A DNA stretch of 64,000 bases from Mesocentrotus franciscanus (GCA_037976565.1 CP137667.1:5661372-5725371); one strand, 5' to 3'. Counted from the stretch's first letter, positions 45,530-57,839 are shown. Translations and numbers: made by a program. Notes: generated by a model from the letters alone, not told the origin.

Positions 45530-47340
45530 TTAAGTACAAATAGGGCGTGTCCAATTTTGCTCATCCTTCCTGAGCCATAGATGAAATGACGCCTTTACTG
45601 CGCATGAGCAAGAAAGTGACACTATCTTGTTCCTCAGCCTTGCGCCCACACCGATTCGACCAAGAGCACGGAGGAGTGTGCTGTTGGAGAAACCACGACA
45701 ACCTATCTCTATGGGCCAAAGTTCAATTTTCCAACCGTTCTGCTCAGCCTCTAGAAGCAGCTCTTCGTATTTCCTGCTCTTCCTCTCGTGAGCTCGCTGC
45801 ATATTTGCCTCACGAGGTATCGTCAGCTCCGGAAGAATTGCCCTCTTTGAAGTGGGGGACCAAATTACAACATCAGGCCGCAAGTTTGTCACGACAATGG
45901 ATGGAGGAAAAATTAACTTCTCCCCCAAGTCGATTCGAATGTTCCAATCGGTAGCTCCATCAAGGCAAATCCTCTGTCTTCCTGTAGAACTTCTGCCTGA
46001 ACCATTTGTAGTCTCTCCTTCCCTGACGAAATGGATATAGGATGCTTGTGTTCGGGTCGGCTTTGGTTGTGTTCTGTTAACCTCGTCTTCAAAACATCCC
46101 CGACGATACCCAGTACACGGTTGTGACGCCAAGTGTACCGGCCTTGTTAGAGACCTGTCGGGCAGCCAGCAAGAATATGTATAGTCGTTGCTCTCTGTTG
46201 ACAAAGCTTGCAAGCATCGTATTCACTTAATCCCCACCGATTCAGGTTTGCTGGCGATGCTACAGTATCGTATGTAGAACCAATCATGAATTGCAGCAAT
46301 TTAGGGCTGATATCAAACATATTCCACTAGGACAGCTTTTTCTTGCTGCACTCCTTCCCATGACGTCCAAGCTCCTTGAACTGGCATCTGTACAGCTTTT
46401 ACATAGTTCAAATTATCATACTCCTTGACGACTAGTTCGCTAATTTCTGTTCTGACTTCACGTTGAGTGAGCTTCCTCACAGGTGTACGGAATTGACCAG
46501 CCCCCAACCCTCGTCGTCCAACCTGTCCTCTCACAATGTCCTCCATCCACAAACTGTCCTCCGCTCTAGATATTGCCTTCTCATCATCCCACCTGCGGCC
46601 ATGACGAGACTGTGGCTTGATAATAGTGATAAAAAGATTGTCTCTGCTGTGTCGCAATTGAAGTGCCGCATTCACCACCGTCTTCTTCATTGTAGTCGTG
46701 AGTCCTTCCAATTGGAGACGCAACTTTGTCTGATGGCAGTAGAGTGCAATTTTTGATAAGTTCTTGCTTGCTCCCAGCCAGCGACGTAGCTTCTTTGAGA
46801 CGAGAGTTTCCATCGTCTCTACCTGTGAGACTGGTACATCATGTATCATGAGTTTCCACTGCATTCTTGGCACAATTAGGTATCGATATATCCAGCACTT
46901 CATGGCGTCAGTCAGAACACACTTGTCAATAATATGTAGCCATCTCCCAAGCGAATACATCATGTCCTGACGAGCAACATTGTCTTTCAGGTTCCCATCA
47001 ATCAGACGTTTATTATGTACTCCAGGTATCGTCTGGCCGTCGGCGGCAAATGGCTCGATATGCTTTACTTTGCCTCCATGCAGTACTAAGGAACGCGACT
47101 TTACTGGCTTAATTCTCATCTTGCTCCATTCCAAGAACTCATTCACTTTTAAAAGTATAGAACCAGCACTTTCAACCGAAGCAGTAACGATAGTTATATC
47201 ATCCATATACTCCTTCATCACAGGAACATTGAAGTCTCTTTTCTTCAGATGATATTGCTTTACGGGCGTCGACTTTAGAAAATCGTTCAGGAGATTGAAA
47301 GTGATGACAAAAAGTATAAACAAGAGCTCCCATCAATATT
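45530..47340 (-). pseudogene. 5'-truncated RLE-type LINE (RT, CCHC, endonuclease)
   Basis: 46313-47323 begins inside the RT palm, with KEYMDDITIVTASVESAGS carrying the catalytic D-D box. A second segment, 46150-46320, encodes YDACKLCQQRATTIHILAGC, a C-x2-C-x7-H-x4-C knuckle. After a stop, 45530-46213 encodes LRPDVVIWSPTSKRAILPEL then TIPREANMQRAHERK, matching the R-PD...E...K pattern of restriction-like endonucleases. This RT-CCHC-endonuclease order is that of R2/R4/NeSL/Hero-type elements, which usually insert at preferred targets. RT motifs upstream of 47340 are missing. Confidence 0.7.
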
Positions 47341-47589
47341 TAATCACGTGTTTAAAACAAATTCTTTTTTTTCCATTCTTATGAAACCACAAAAAAAAAT
47401 CTAACTATCATTATCCTATTGTACGCACTTCGTTGACCCAACGTACTTTAAGATTCCAGGGTGTACATGATTGGAATTACTTACCTTACAATGTAAAAAG
47501 CAGTTCAGCTCTAACGAAATTTAGATATTCATGTGAACAGTTATTGTTCAAACGCATGTTGTGCACTGAGTAGATTTTCTGTACAATGT

Positions 47590-47830
47590 TCTGCCTGCGG
47601 TGTGTGTTGGTGTGTCCGTGTGCGTGTGTGTGAATGAGGTTGTGTGTATGTTTTTTCTCAGATTAGTTTTACAATATTTTATTATAACTTGCTTCTTTGT
47701 TTATTTTTGTACAGGGCCCCGTTCTCACAAGCTTTGCTTATCTTGGGATCCTTCCGATTTTGCTGTTCATTTTTTATTTATTGTTTACTTTGAATTGCAA
47801 TAGAAAACAAATGAATTGAATTGAATTGAA
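47590..47830 (+). mobile_element. LINE-like 3' tail with (GAATT)n
   Basis: A GT-rich stretch and TTTATTTATTGTTTACTTTG precede TGAATTGAATTGAATTGAAG at 47812-47831, typical of CR1-like tails on the plus strand. No coding part was identified with confidence. Confidence 0.45.
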
Positions 47831-47849
47831 GGGTAGTTGCCGTTATTTA

Positions 47850-49093
47850 CTATATGCATCGTTCCAGACCAAGAAGGCATTGGGGACCACAGGAGTAAAG
47901 ATGTCTTCCACAACACATCAAGGTTAAATGTTGGATCTTCTGTTCCCCAATTCACAATCGGCTGGTAAACCAGAGGTTGTACAGTTGTAGATGCTTTGAA
48001 GTATTCAATGTTGATACGTCCAACAGTAGCAATGTCCTCAGTGGATACCGTTCCTCTAAGTACAGACTTCCAGTACATTATCCCTGGGGTTTTGGTAGCT
48101 ATGATGCCAATTCCGTGGAAAGTACCTGATCCATCAAGAATTTCGATATTATGGTCGACATTGTCTGCAATAAACTGAATGCACTCTCCCGATTCATAGC
48201 CTGGTAGTTCAGTTCCTTGGAAAACTGCCGCACTTCTTTCATATTTCTTAACCTCCGGATAAGAGCATGAGAAGCATTGCGCATGCAGTGTGTCGATCAG
48301 AAAGCGAGATGAGAATTGATGATGCATTTGTATTCCAAGTCCAAGCTAGAGAGGAGTGAGGAGAACCCTTTGCCGTATTGCGTGCATTTTGGCTTGCACA
48401 ATAGATGCCAGCTTCACATCTACCTTTTTGCCAACAAACATGTTTCTTAATAGCACTTGCACATAAAAACATACATAATATCACCACCAGCTCCTTTCCG
48501 CTATTAAGTTGACCTTATACAATCTATTTATAATGCAGGCGTTTTTTTTTAAAATAACAAACAAAAACACACAACAGAAACAGGACAGAATACGTACAAT
48601 CTATATCAAAAGTGAAGAAGTACAGGCAGAAAAAAAACGCAAGAATTAAGCATATACTCAACAAATCATATTAAATGCATATAGAAACACACATACAAAC
48701 AAAAAATGTTCACCTAGAATATAGCATACAACAAAATTTAAATGTTCAAAAGGTCCCATTTTTTTGTTCCAAGAGCCAAGTCTATTTTTTTTTTTTTTGC
48801 ATGTATACCACACTGTAGGCCTCATGATCTGTATCAGGTAAATACTTAGTAATACGATCAACTACTGTTATTTGTTCCTCATCATTTTCCTCCAGGAGCT
48901 TAACTACTGTTAAGAATGCAGTCAATTGCACCTCCTCTTTAGGTCGGCCAGTTTGAGTCTTTTTGGAAGTGCTTGTGCTCACAGAGTATACCTTTGGTAT
49001 TTGTTTTTCAGTTTTAAAGTTCACCATGCATTGTTTATGGTATACAGCATCAGCTGCGGGAAGATCACTGACAGATGCAAGTCTTCCAGACAC
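47850..49093 (-). pseudogene. Decayed member of a multicopy uncharacterised protein family
   Basis: 49093-48800 encodes LPAADAVYHKQCMVNFKTEK then QIPKVY and LLEENDEEQITVVDRI. After ~400 bases of unrelated sequence, 48400-47850 encodes LGLGIQMHHQFSSRFLIDTL, ERSAAVFQGTELPGYE, IADNVDHNIEILDGSGTFHG and IATVGRINIEYF. I recall this order from large families of unnamed proteins in cnidarians, molluscs and echinoderms; no biochemical role is known to me. A TAG stop (near 48348) and the missing middle make this copy a pseudogene. Multicopy spread suggests mobile-element origin. Confidence 0.55.
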
Positions 49094-49505
49094 AATTTGG
49101 GACCAAGTATCATTAATTTCTATGCATATCCCTACAACATCTACATTACTAGCACAACCAATACCACATCAACAACTACAGCCCCCTTCATATTGATGTA
49201 GGCTCGTGTGTAGGCTTGCCTTTGTAGCACTGCATAGATCGGCGATCGAGAAAGTTGTACATGATGTGACGTCATGAATGAAAGGCTTCAGTTGACCTCT
49301 GAATGACCTTAGATGAAGTGGGGACGTAGTGACAAACTTTGATTAGTTATTGTGCCTTAGTGGGGTCATATATTTTAATGTTTAAAAAAATATTTGTATT
49401 CTGCACATTATAAGCTTTCCATCGATATATAATGAAACTATTCTTGGGTGTTCAACTTAAAATTTATACAATGAATGACTATGAATTAGGCATCAAGTAA
49501 GTTTT

Positions 49506-49719
49506 AATAAAGGGATAGTTGAGTTTTGTTGCAGAGGGCGCTACACAAAATATAAATAACTACACAAATAAATTTCACACATTTTTGGGTCTAAAATTAC
49601 GTTCATGGCAGTTTTAGGTCCTAAAAAAGCACTAGAAATGTCATAAAAAAGAATAAGAGCAATAACCATGCATTTTGAAGGCATTTGCGATCTTAAAAAA
49701 GAACTCAACTATCCTTTAA
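49506..49719. mobile_element. MITE, ~213 bp
   Basis: AAAGGGATAGTTGAGTTTT at the left and AACTCAACTATCCTTTAA at the right are inverted repeats; the outer bases resemble TTAAAGG ends seen in other MITEs here. The interior is non-coding. Confidence 0.7.
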
Positions 49720-51500
49720 TAGCTTCATCGCTGTATATCACATAATAAAAGCTTACAGATCTAACTTAGTTGAATATTTGACGAAATAGTGAATAGAGAG
49801 CACAATACCGCTATAATATGGATACTTGTACTGTGATGAGCCATTAGCATGCAATGTATGCTTCTGTTTCTCACCTCTCTAAAGTAAACTGTTGAAAAAA
49901 CAGAAGTACTAGTTAGTAGCATGGGAAATACAAGGGGAAACATCGTAAGCAAGTGTGGACGCTCACAGTCAGCAGTAATAAGGCCCCGAATTAAATCTGA
50001 GTGGAGCATATGGAGGGAAATCTCAGGAGTCATTAGTGACTAATGATTGCCTGTGAAGAGGTCAAATTGTAGCAAACAGTCACACGACCAATGCCTCTGT
50101 TTGGCCTTGAAACGTCCAGCTTTCTGGCTGCTCTGGTGACAGAAATGAGGATGTAACAAAGGATAGATGGGGTACATTAAGNNNNNNNNNNNNNNNNNNN
50201 NNNNGGGGACATAGTGCTACCAGGGAGCTTTGCGTTCTCGGAGTGGGATTAAGGGGATTACGGTAGGGGAAACAAAAGACGCGCGGTGCCACGGATGACT
50301 ACTAAGGGGCCTCTTGGACGGGATCTCCATTTGTTACAGCTTCCTGATTAAATAAGTGATCGACCGCGCATCAGCTGCAGTACAAGCCATAAACAAAAAA
50401 TAATCAAGACAAAGCGCTAGGTAATATAACTTCGAAATATATTTAATAATAACAAAAGGTATACTTGTTTATTAGGAGCTCTGGTTGATGCGTTGCCAAA
50501 TTCGAAAACTGGTCACGAATACTATAACAGACGGGACTGCAATGAATGGTACGTTGGCACTTTGGCGACTATAACGGACACACTACGTTTTGGTGGGGCA
50601 TTCTAAAGTTAAGCCGCTTATTATTCAGCTGAGTTTTTGAAACATAGTCGTAATTATTTGTCATTCAGTAATATCACTCCGTTAATAAAAGTTGCCTCGA
50701 AGAGAATACCGGTAGTAAAAACAATTTGCAGTGAAAATCATACATATAGTATAGTCTTGTAGTGACCAAATGTCACGATTTTTAACTTTTGTTGAAATTG
50801 TACATGTTTAAAAAGTATTGCTTTCCCATTTTCAAAATGACGAATAGGGAGACTTAATTTCCCTTGCGTGGTACTTTTCAACTCCGCCTCATGTCTAGCT
50901 TCACCAGACATGTTCAAACCGGTTCTGTCTGGTTCGTTAATATGTTTTATTGTGATGTAGATTTCCATTGTTACGTGCAGCGGGTATACTTACATGCAGG
51001 GGCGGCGATCCCGGGGGACGGGGACACGTCCCCTCAACTTTAGGGGATCATTCCCCCACTGGAAAATTTGAAAAAGTGCAAAAAAAATGTATAGCAAATA
51101 CTGACTAAAGACTGCAACACACTTAGGCTCTGGAGAGCCCAAGAGTGCAGCGTTTAGACTAATAAAATGCAAAAATCTTCTCGCTCGGTCGCTATGCTCC
51201 CTCGCATAACATCCTTCAAACTGTACAAGGAAATATTGTAAAAAATCTGTATTCCGTTAGTATCACCATGATCACTGGCTAACTGATGGGGGGCTTTGGA
51301 GCAGTTGCATTTGTAATTCGATACCAGTGATTGACAAATGTTCCTGAAATTACATGATTTTCTGGGATTTGTCTCATTTTTTTGTAAATTATGCATTTTG
51401 TATTTTTATGCGTTTGTTGGAAATGGCAAATTCCCATATTTACAGTTAGGCACAAAATATGCTTACTGGTATTTGGAAGCCCCCCCCCCAAAAAAAAAAA
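49720..51500. other. No recognisable gene
   Basis: Frames on both strands lack domains. The stretch includes the N gap at 50182 and an 11-C/12-A homopolymer junction near 51480. I see no splice-consistent coding series. Confidence 0.4.
50182..50204. other. Assembly gap (23 N)
   Basis: A run of 23 undetermined bases, flanked by GTACATTAAG and GGGGACATAG. Features spanning it are not reliable. Confidence 1.
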
Positions 51501-51528
51501 AGAATAGTGACCTGCCCAGTGTTACAAA

Positions 51529-51975
51529 ATTAAATGCCTCAAACCCCTGAGCTTCTAGGGGCTCTACCCCCTGGGCCCCATCAGGGGCCCTCAGGCGGAC
51601 CTCTTAATGCTTATCTGACCGTAATTAAATGCCCAAAATTCTGAGCTCAGGGGAACTCAGCCCCCTGGACCCCACGCCAATTAGTGACCTCCAGTGTCAC
51701 AAATAAGGTATCAAAATATGCTATTCTGATTAAAGTAATTAAATGCCTAAAACCCCTAAAATTGCGAGGGCTCCGCCCCCTAGACTCCACCAGGGGCCCT
51801 AAGGCAGGCCCCCGTTCGCTCATCTTACCATAATTAAAATGTATTAAACCCCTGAGATTCGGGGGCTCTGCCCCCTGGACCCAACCAAGGGCCCAAGGCA
51901 GGCCCCTTGATGCTCATCTGACCGTAATTTAATGCCTAAAACACCTGAGCTTCTGGGGGCTCCGCATCATCATTC
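51529..51975. repeat. ~95 bp GC-rich minisatellite, five diverged units
   Basis: Units start with variants of GTAATTAAATGCC at about 51529, 51627, 51739, 51834 and 51929. Each contains CCCCTGAGCTTC.GGGGGCTC, CCCCCTGGACCC and AGGGGCCC.AAGGCAGGCCC. The second unit carries an insertion. Confidence 0.8.
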
Positions 51976-52690
51976 TTGACCTCGCCGAGGATACTGACTT
52001 AGTTCGATTAATTTATTTTGAACGCTTTGCTGAACTATTTGATGATCCTTCTAGTGCTTGATTTGTGATGATAATCTTTTCGGGAAATGCATATTCATGA
52101 ATACATCGTGTCTGATTCGACGGTGGGCTTCTTGCACCATCTCTGGACAGCTCCGAATGATCCATTGCGTAGTACCGGACTATTTTTCGTTTTTGTTATC
52201 ATTCATTTGCTTGGCACCGCAAAAGGCAAGTTCGTAATTAGGATTTGCGCATGGGCAGATAAAGGTCATTCGTTCCCAAATTGTAAAACCATCGAGACGA
52301 ATACTGGTATCTTGCTCATAAAAGTTATGTAATCAGTATTCATCTTTGCACCGACAGTACATTTATCTGATACACAGGTGGAAGTATTCTTCACAAGAGG
52401 CAAACAAAAGGTTTTCATGAAGCACCTCCATCACCTCGGCAGTGATTATTCTAAAATGCGCAAGTGGGCGTATCCATCGTGAAAAAGATCTGTGGATATT
52501 TTGGGGTCATGCGTTCCGAAGCTATTTACGAACTGGCTTATTGCACAGTTAGCCCTGCTTGTTTGCAGGGCCAGCTAACCCCGTACTATAAGTGGGGCTA
52601 GCCCACTGTGGTAAATTCGTGTCTGAACAGACAAAGTGGAATAAGCTTAACCCCAGACAATAGGTGAACCTAAGACCCCCTTTAGCCCCA
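51976..52690. other. Unassigned, with a GGGGCTA palindromic patch
   Basis: One plus-strand frame (52087-52332) has no recognisable motif. Near 52550-52680, GTTAGCCCTGC/GCAGGGCCAGCTAAC and repeated GGGGCTAGCCC/TTAGCCCCACC words give local foldback structure. Confidence 0.4.
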
Positions 52691-53770
52691 CCTATAGTCC
52701 GCGTCGCGTCTTATTTTTTCATAACCAAGCAATCCCAGATTGCCATTATATCATGAATATTCATTACGCAGGGTCGGGGAAAAAAGTCTCGATTCTCATG
52801 TCTGATAAAAGACGCATGTGAGCACAATTTTGTTTTGGCCTCCGAAAATTTGAAAATCGTGCCGGCCGATATTTTGCTCAGTGGGGGAAGGGGTGGGGGG
52901 ATAGTGAGCACTATTTTTTTTTTTTTTTTTTTTTTTGGGGGCTCAATGGGGGACAGTGCTTTTATTTTTTTACTCAACAACCACCCCTCGAGCGCCAGGG
53001 GAGGGGCCCATCTTCTGTTTTTTTACAAAAAAGGGTGTTTTTACCTTTTTTTGCCAGGAGAGGGGGCCCGGGCATTTCGAAGACACTGTACATGATGATT
53101 TATTTGAATTTTTATTGCAACTCATTATGAATCATGAAATTTTTGACAATAAATAGGGAACAAGGCTGTCAAAAATATGAAACAGTTCAATTCAAAATCA
53201 TGGAACTAACATCAATGCTACCGCAGGATAGGTTCACTGTCTAGGATTAAATGAAAGCAATTTGGCACTTTATTATGACTCACAGGTTAGGTAAAAAGAT
53301 CAAGATAATTACATTGGGTATGCATACTTTAATTGGGAAATTTCAGTGAGTTACAGCCATGCACTTTTTTTTCTCTGTAAGAAATTTCCAAATTTGAGAA
53401 GCAGTATCTAGTAATTGTTGTGGGAAAAAAAAACAACATCGGATGAGAATCTACAAGACCAATTTGGGTGCTCAAAACAATTCTGGCTAGCAATTTATAT
53501 GCTGTTTTTTCTTGGTTAAGTGCTATTTTTTAGAAAAGGCGCAAAAATGGTGCTGTTTAAACAGTGTATATAATCTCTTTTTCCCCAAGATCTAACTTAG
53601 ATAGATTCACACACGATATTCGATGCTGGCGCATGCAGGTAGTTGCCGCCTCGATCAGACATGAATATTCAAGAGAATTGAGACTTGCCCGACCCTGCGT
53701 AATGAATATTCATGAGATATTGGGAATCTAGGCTCGCTTGGTCACGAAAAAAATGAGACGTCTCCGGGTC
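52690..53770. mobile_element. Foldback element with ~110 bp inverted ends
   Basis: CATGAATATTCATTACGCAG then GGTCGGG at 52752 recurs inverted as CCCGACCCTGCGTAATGAAT at 53689. Pairing extends outward through GTCT.ATTTTTT.C.TAACCAAGC and inward through AGTCTC.ATTCTC and CATGTCTGAT. The interior (52860-53620) holds a poly-T run and low-complexity DNA; its frames are not gene-like. Confidence 0.75.
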
Positions 53771-53775
53771 TATTA

Positions 53776-54105
53776 AGCCCCTTTCACACCTGATCTGCGT
53801 AGAGTTGCGTGGTGTGGCGTACCGACTACGGCGAAATTAGGCTGCTTCGGCGTAGTCCCTGCGTAGGTTATGCGTATGTTGGCGTACGATGGCGTATGGT
53901 TACGTACCCTGTGCATAGGCACTGCGTACCTACGGCGTATGCAATTGGCGTACCTACGCGTACGATTGAGTATAACAGGCGTAGGGCTGCGTACGTTTAC
54001 GTAGGCCTGGCGTACAGGTTTGCTTATGGTTGCGTACGGTTGCTTACTGTGTGCGCAAGCTTTTACTGCTTCGTCGGACCGGCGAAATGGGGCAGAACAA
54101 TCCAC
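53776..54105. mobile_element. GCGTAC-repeat block with transposon-like end
   Basis: AGCCCCTTTCACACCTG is followed by ~300 bases of GCGTACG/TGCGTA words, a style close to the 35299 element (GGCCCGGTCACACAG plus CGCGGTAC words). A matching right end was not found. The open frames on both strands (53773-54105, 53809-54111) follow from the CGTAC repetition. Confidence 0.5.
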
Positions 54106-54465
54106 CTCTAGTGATGGCTCAACCCCAAGGACGATTGTAAGAATACTAAGATTACATTGTATTTATGTATAATTATCCTATTGTAGATGAAATAATATCA
54201 CTGTCCCTCTTTCAAAGAGCAATGGGTAAACATACATGTGAGTTAAATAAAAAATAGCTCCATGGAGGGTAATTACCAATAAACCTACCAATTGATGAAG
54301 CCGAAGAAATGGTCATTAAATTGATAACCGACTACATTAATTGGGAGTCGTAACAAATTTGATGTCAAAATTTCACCTAAATTGAATGAGTTCGAAGACA
54401 AGTATTGATGAACAAAATGTATTAAAGAAAGATAGGTTGATCCTTTATAATTCATGATCACTGAG

Positions 54466-55340
54466 CAATACACACCCTCATTAAGATTATAAGCTATCAT
54501 GAAAAAGTACAATATTTGGGTGTTCTGCGTACAACACAAAACCCAAATTATGTATTCTTTCATCAATATTCGTCTTCCAACACATATGTTCTGAAAATCC
54601 TTGCCAATTTGTGTTTTAAATGATTCCCTCTTTCACATCGTACAATGTAGGTGAAATTTTGCCACCACACTTTAGAGGGGCTTTAAGTTCCATTCTTCAA
54701 AATTCAAATGATTTAAAGAACGAAAACGCAAGCTCTTTATAAAATTGTGAAGCATTTGAGCTACTTTACATCCCATATCCGTAACAATGAACTTTGAAAT
54801 ATTCATCACTAATATGCTCGTGGTACATTTCAAAGTTGGTTGTTATGAAAATGGATTTCAAGTAGCTCACGTGCTTCACATTGTTATGGTGAGCCCAAAA
54901 TGTCATCTTATATGTCTTTTGATTTGTATCTGAATTTATAAGAATTAGATTAAATGTACTCTTTCAAGGGTAATGTGTGTAATAACATTTTTGTAGATTT
55001 ATAGAAAATATATAGAATTCGTCTAGACTTGAAGGTAATAACCCTCATTTGCAAACATACCTCCATATAACATTTTAGATTAAAGCTTCTCTAAAGTGTT
55101 CGAATCCCCAAAATTCGATGGCAAATTGCATTGAAATTGTATAATGACCTGAAAGACGCTGTCATTTAACACTCACTTCTGCAAGTATTTTCAAAATTTA
55201 AAAGACGAATATTGAAGACAAATTTGAAAAATTGAGTGTTGTATAATTGTACCCAGAATACCCAAATATTGTACTTTTTTCATATTAGTCTTCGTACAAC
55301 ACAGATAGCTTATAATCTTCATGTGAGTGTGTATACACCA
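54466..55340. mobile_element. Large imperfect foldback element
   Basis: The outer arms are AAGATTATAAGCTATC with AGTACAATATTTGGGT at 54484-54520 and their inverse at 55262-55320. The inner arms are TGTGAAGCA, GAGCTACTT, TGAACTTTGAAAT near 54746-54800 and their inverse at 54829-54887. Inner pairing is centred near 54817, and the right arm is about 160 bases longer. No coding sequence. Confidence 0.75.
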
Positions 55341-56255
55341 TTTCACGGTTACAAAAGTTACAACTTGTTTACTCGTAATTTAAAGTAGAGCCCATGTCAA
55401 TATGATGTGAGCGCGCAGCGCAGGCAGTGACGCAACAATACATGCGCATTTAAAACATTGATGGTGCAATGTTTACTCGCATATTAAAATGGCGGCCTTA
55501 ACCGTGCACGGGTTGCGTCTTTGTTTCCCCTAACCTAGCCATCCTCCCGCTGCATTGGATTGGCTCAATAGGAACCTATAGGTCATGCGCTAGTCATCAA
55601 TATTCATAATACGCACGCACACAGAATCTGATGCGATAATTGATCAAATATGATATTTCATACAAAAATTACAAGTGCATAGCTAAGTTTACTTAAAATA
55701 AATGACATTGCGAGAAAATCGGGAGGCTTACCTTAAACGAATGACTACCCAGGTCGTAACTTTTCCATAATCATTGCGACATACTGGTTTAGTCCAGAAT
55801 CTGGCCGATTTAATTTTGATCTCCACCACACCGTACCAACGCAAATATTCATATATTAAAATATTAATATGTAGCCTAGGATGGCTAGGTTACGGGAAAA
55901 AAAACGCTCAGTGATCATGAACTATAAAAGAGCAAATAATCTTCCTTTAATACATTTTTTTCATCTTTACTTCTCTTCAAACTCGTACACTTTAGGTAAA
56001 ATGTTGACATCAAATTTGTTATGGCTCCCAACACTTTAGAGAGGTAATATGACGGCAAGAAGTTTGGCAATACAAAATTGGATTAAATTGAATTTTGTGA
56101 CAAACAGACGCTGTATTAACATTTACAGAAAATATAAGAATTTGTTTTTCTCATTATAAAACCTCTCGACTGCATAATTTTAATTCTACCGGGGTCAATA
56201 TACAGGTGGAATGTAATGAACATTTTGGAGAGTGTGCAAACAAAGGCTATTACCT
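55033..56255. mobile_element. MITE family B, long form or paired ends
   Basis: GAAGGTAATAACCCTCATTTG then CAAACA at 55031 is inverse to GTGTGCAAACAAAGGCTATTACCTT at 56235. It contains the family A copy, so it may be one element with insertions or two solo ends. Confidence 0.45.
55335..55519 (+). mobile_element. MITE family A, copy 3
   Basis: The most complete copy. It starts ACACCATTTCACGGTTAC and ends AATGGCGGCCTTAACCGTGC then ACGGGTTGCGT, so both ends carry the inverted CACGGTTA core. It abuts the foldback element at 55340. Confidence 0.75.
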
Positions 56256-56717
56256 TTTCACTATTATGAGCAACTTTTAGCCAAAGACAGAAGTAAATTA
56301 TTACCTATCTACATATATCTGTATGTTTATTATTTATCTTGTGTCATATGTATGTTTTGTATGCGTACCGTAACTTTCAGGCCAAAGCCACCCCACCACT
56401 TCGTATGCCGGAGTACATGTCATTGAGGGGGGTTCTCCATATTTGTTCCTGGAAATTTATTCTTGTTTAGACTGCCATTACTTCATCATCAACGATGTGC
56501 TGGCGGGTATTGTTTTCTTGCCAGTCATATAGTGTAATGTAACTTGCCTATTATGTATTCTCATAACTTGGCATCAATACGTAGCTTTATCATAATTATG
56601 TTCTTCAACTCGTGTCATATTTCGTCAACTCTTTATATTTCATGTGTTTTAAAATAAAATAAATTTATCTTTCATAATGGCTTGAAATTAGTTTTTTTCG
56701 AGGTAGAATGCAACTCT

Positions 56718-56928
56718 ACTTAAAGGTAATAGCACTCTTTTGCACACTGTCCCCAATTTCGATGTAATGCCATGGGTATGACAATAACCCTCTTAAAAAT
56801 TTAGAATAAATGAGAAGTGTATGATGATTCTCTGATGGTTGATAACTAACACCGCGAATTTTCAATTCATTAGAATTCATTAGAATTGGGGAGGGTGTGC
56901 AAATCAGAACTACCACCTTTAAAAAGAG
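56718..56928. mobile_element. MITE family B, copy
   Basis: TTAAAGGTAATAGCACTC and GCACACTGTCCCCAATTTCGA at the left; AATTGGGGAGGGTGTGCAAAT and CTACCACCTTTAA at the right. Ends with TTAA are consistent with a TTAA target. Confidence 0.7.
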
Positions 56929-57094
56929 AAAGATTGAAGATACAGAGAATGAAAATTTATGAGAAGTAAAATATATGAAAAGAGCATGATGAGAAAGGTA
57001 ATGTTTGTCAAAGAAAAAATACTGAAAGAAAGTAAAGAAAAAGAGATTAAAAAGAGCTAATGAAATTACTGGAGATGTGAGAGATGAACCCTAC

Positions 57095-57372
57095 CCCTTC
57101 TTTAAACGTAGTAGCCCTCACTTGAAAACCCTCCCCAATTTTGATTTATTTTATTTCATGTGAATAACCAAATCTTGTCAGCCTCGACACTAATCAACCT
57201 TAAAAGAAACCTGTTTATTTCTCATTTCAAAATACTGGTCTGTTTGCTCTAAAATTTGAAGTGGGTTTGTCATGCCCTATAGGTTCTTACCCGTGGAATT
57301 CAATCGAAATTGGGGAGGGTGTACAAATAAGCCAAAGGGTGTGCAAATAAGGGCTACTACCTTTAACGGATG
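57095..57372. mobile_element. MITE family B, copy
   Basis: TTTAAACGTAGTAGCCCTCAC with CCCTCCCCAATTTTGATT on the left; AATTGGGGAGGGTGTACAAAT and GGGCTACTACCTTTAA on the right. The right end contains a duplicated GGGTGTRCAAATAAG word. Confidence 0.7.
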
Positions 57373-57539
57373 TATGAGAATATGAACATTATATAATTTT
57401 GTTTTATAAAATATAAATCTTATCTTTTTAATAACGAGTAGTTTTATTCGATCTAATTGCCTTTTATGTGATTTATGTAATTAGTTATGTTGTGTTTTAT
57501 GTGATTATGCTATGTTATATTATCTGTTTGTTTCATTGT

Positions 57540-57775
57540 AGTTTTTTTTTTCTTTTTTAATGTATTTCTCTTGAAGTGTGGTGATATAGGTGATTAGCCT
57601 TCACAGGCCAATGGCCTTTGTTGAGCCTTCGCATCCACCACCCTTTATCCTTATTTCATAGTGCCATGTAAACAAATGTTGTTATACTTATATTGTTTAA
57701 TTTATTCTGATTTGTTTGAATATCTTCTATTGTGTTTTTTAAAGAGATGTTAAATTAAATTGAATTGAATTGACA
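57540..57775 (+). mobile_element. LINE 3' tail (CR1-like)
   Basis: GGTGATTAGCCTTCACAGGC, CCTTTGTTGAGCCTTCGCAT and the final TTGAATTGAATTG are typical of a CR1-like 3' UTR and tail on the plus strand. Confidence 0.55.
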
Positions 57776-57839
57776 ACATATATGGTTATTTACATGTTCT
57801 CTGGTTTATTTCTCTTCATCATCAAAACAGGCTTATTAG

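Noticed and set aside
53773..54111. Overlapping open frames on both strands (110 and 100 residues)
   Set aside because: The CGTAC palindromic repetition lacks stops on both strands; no domain and no start context.
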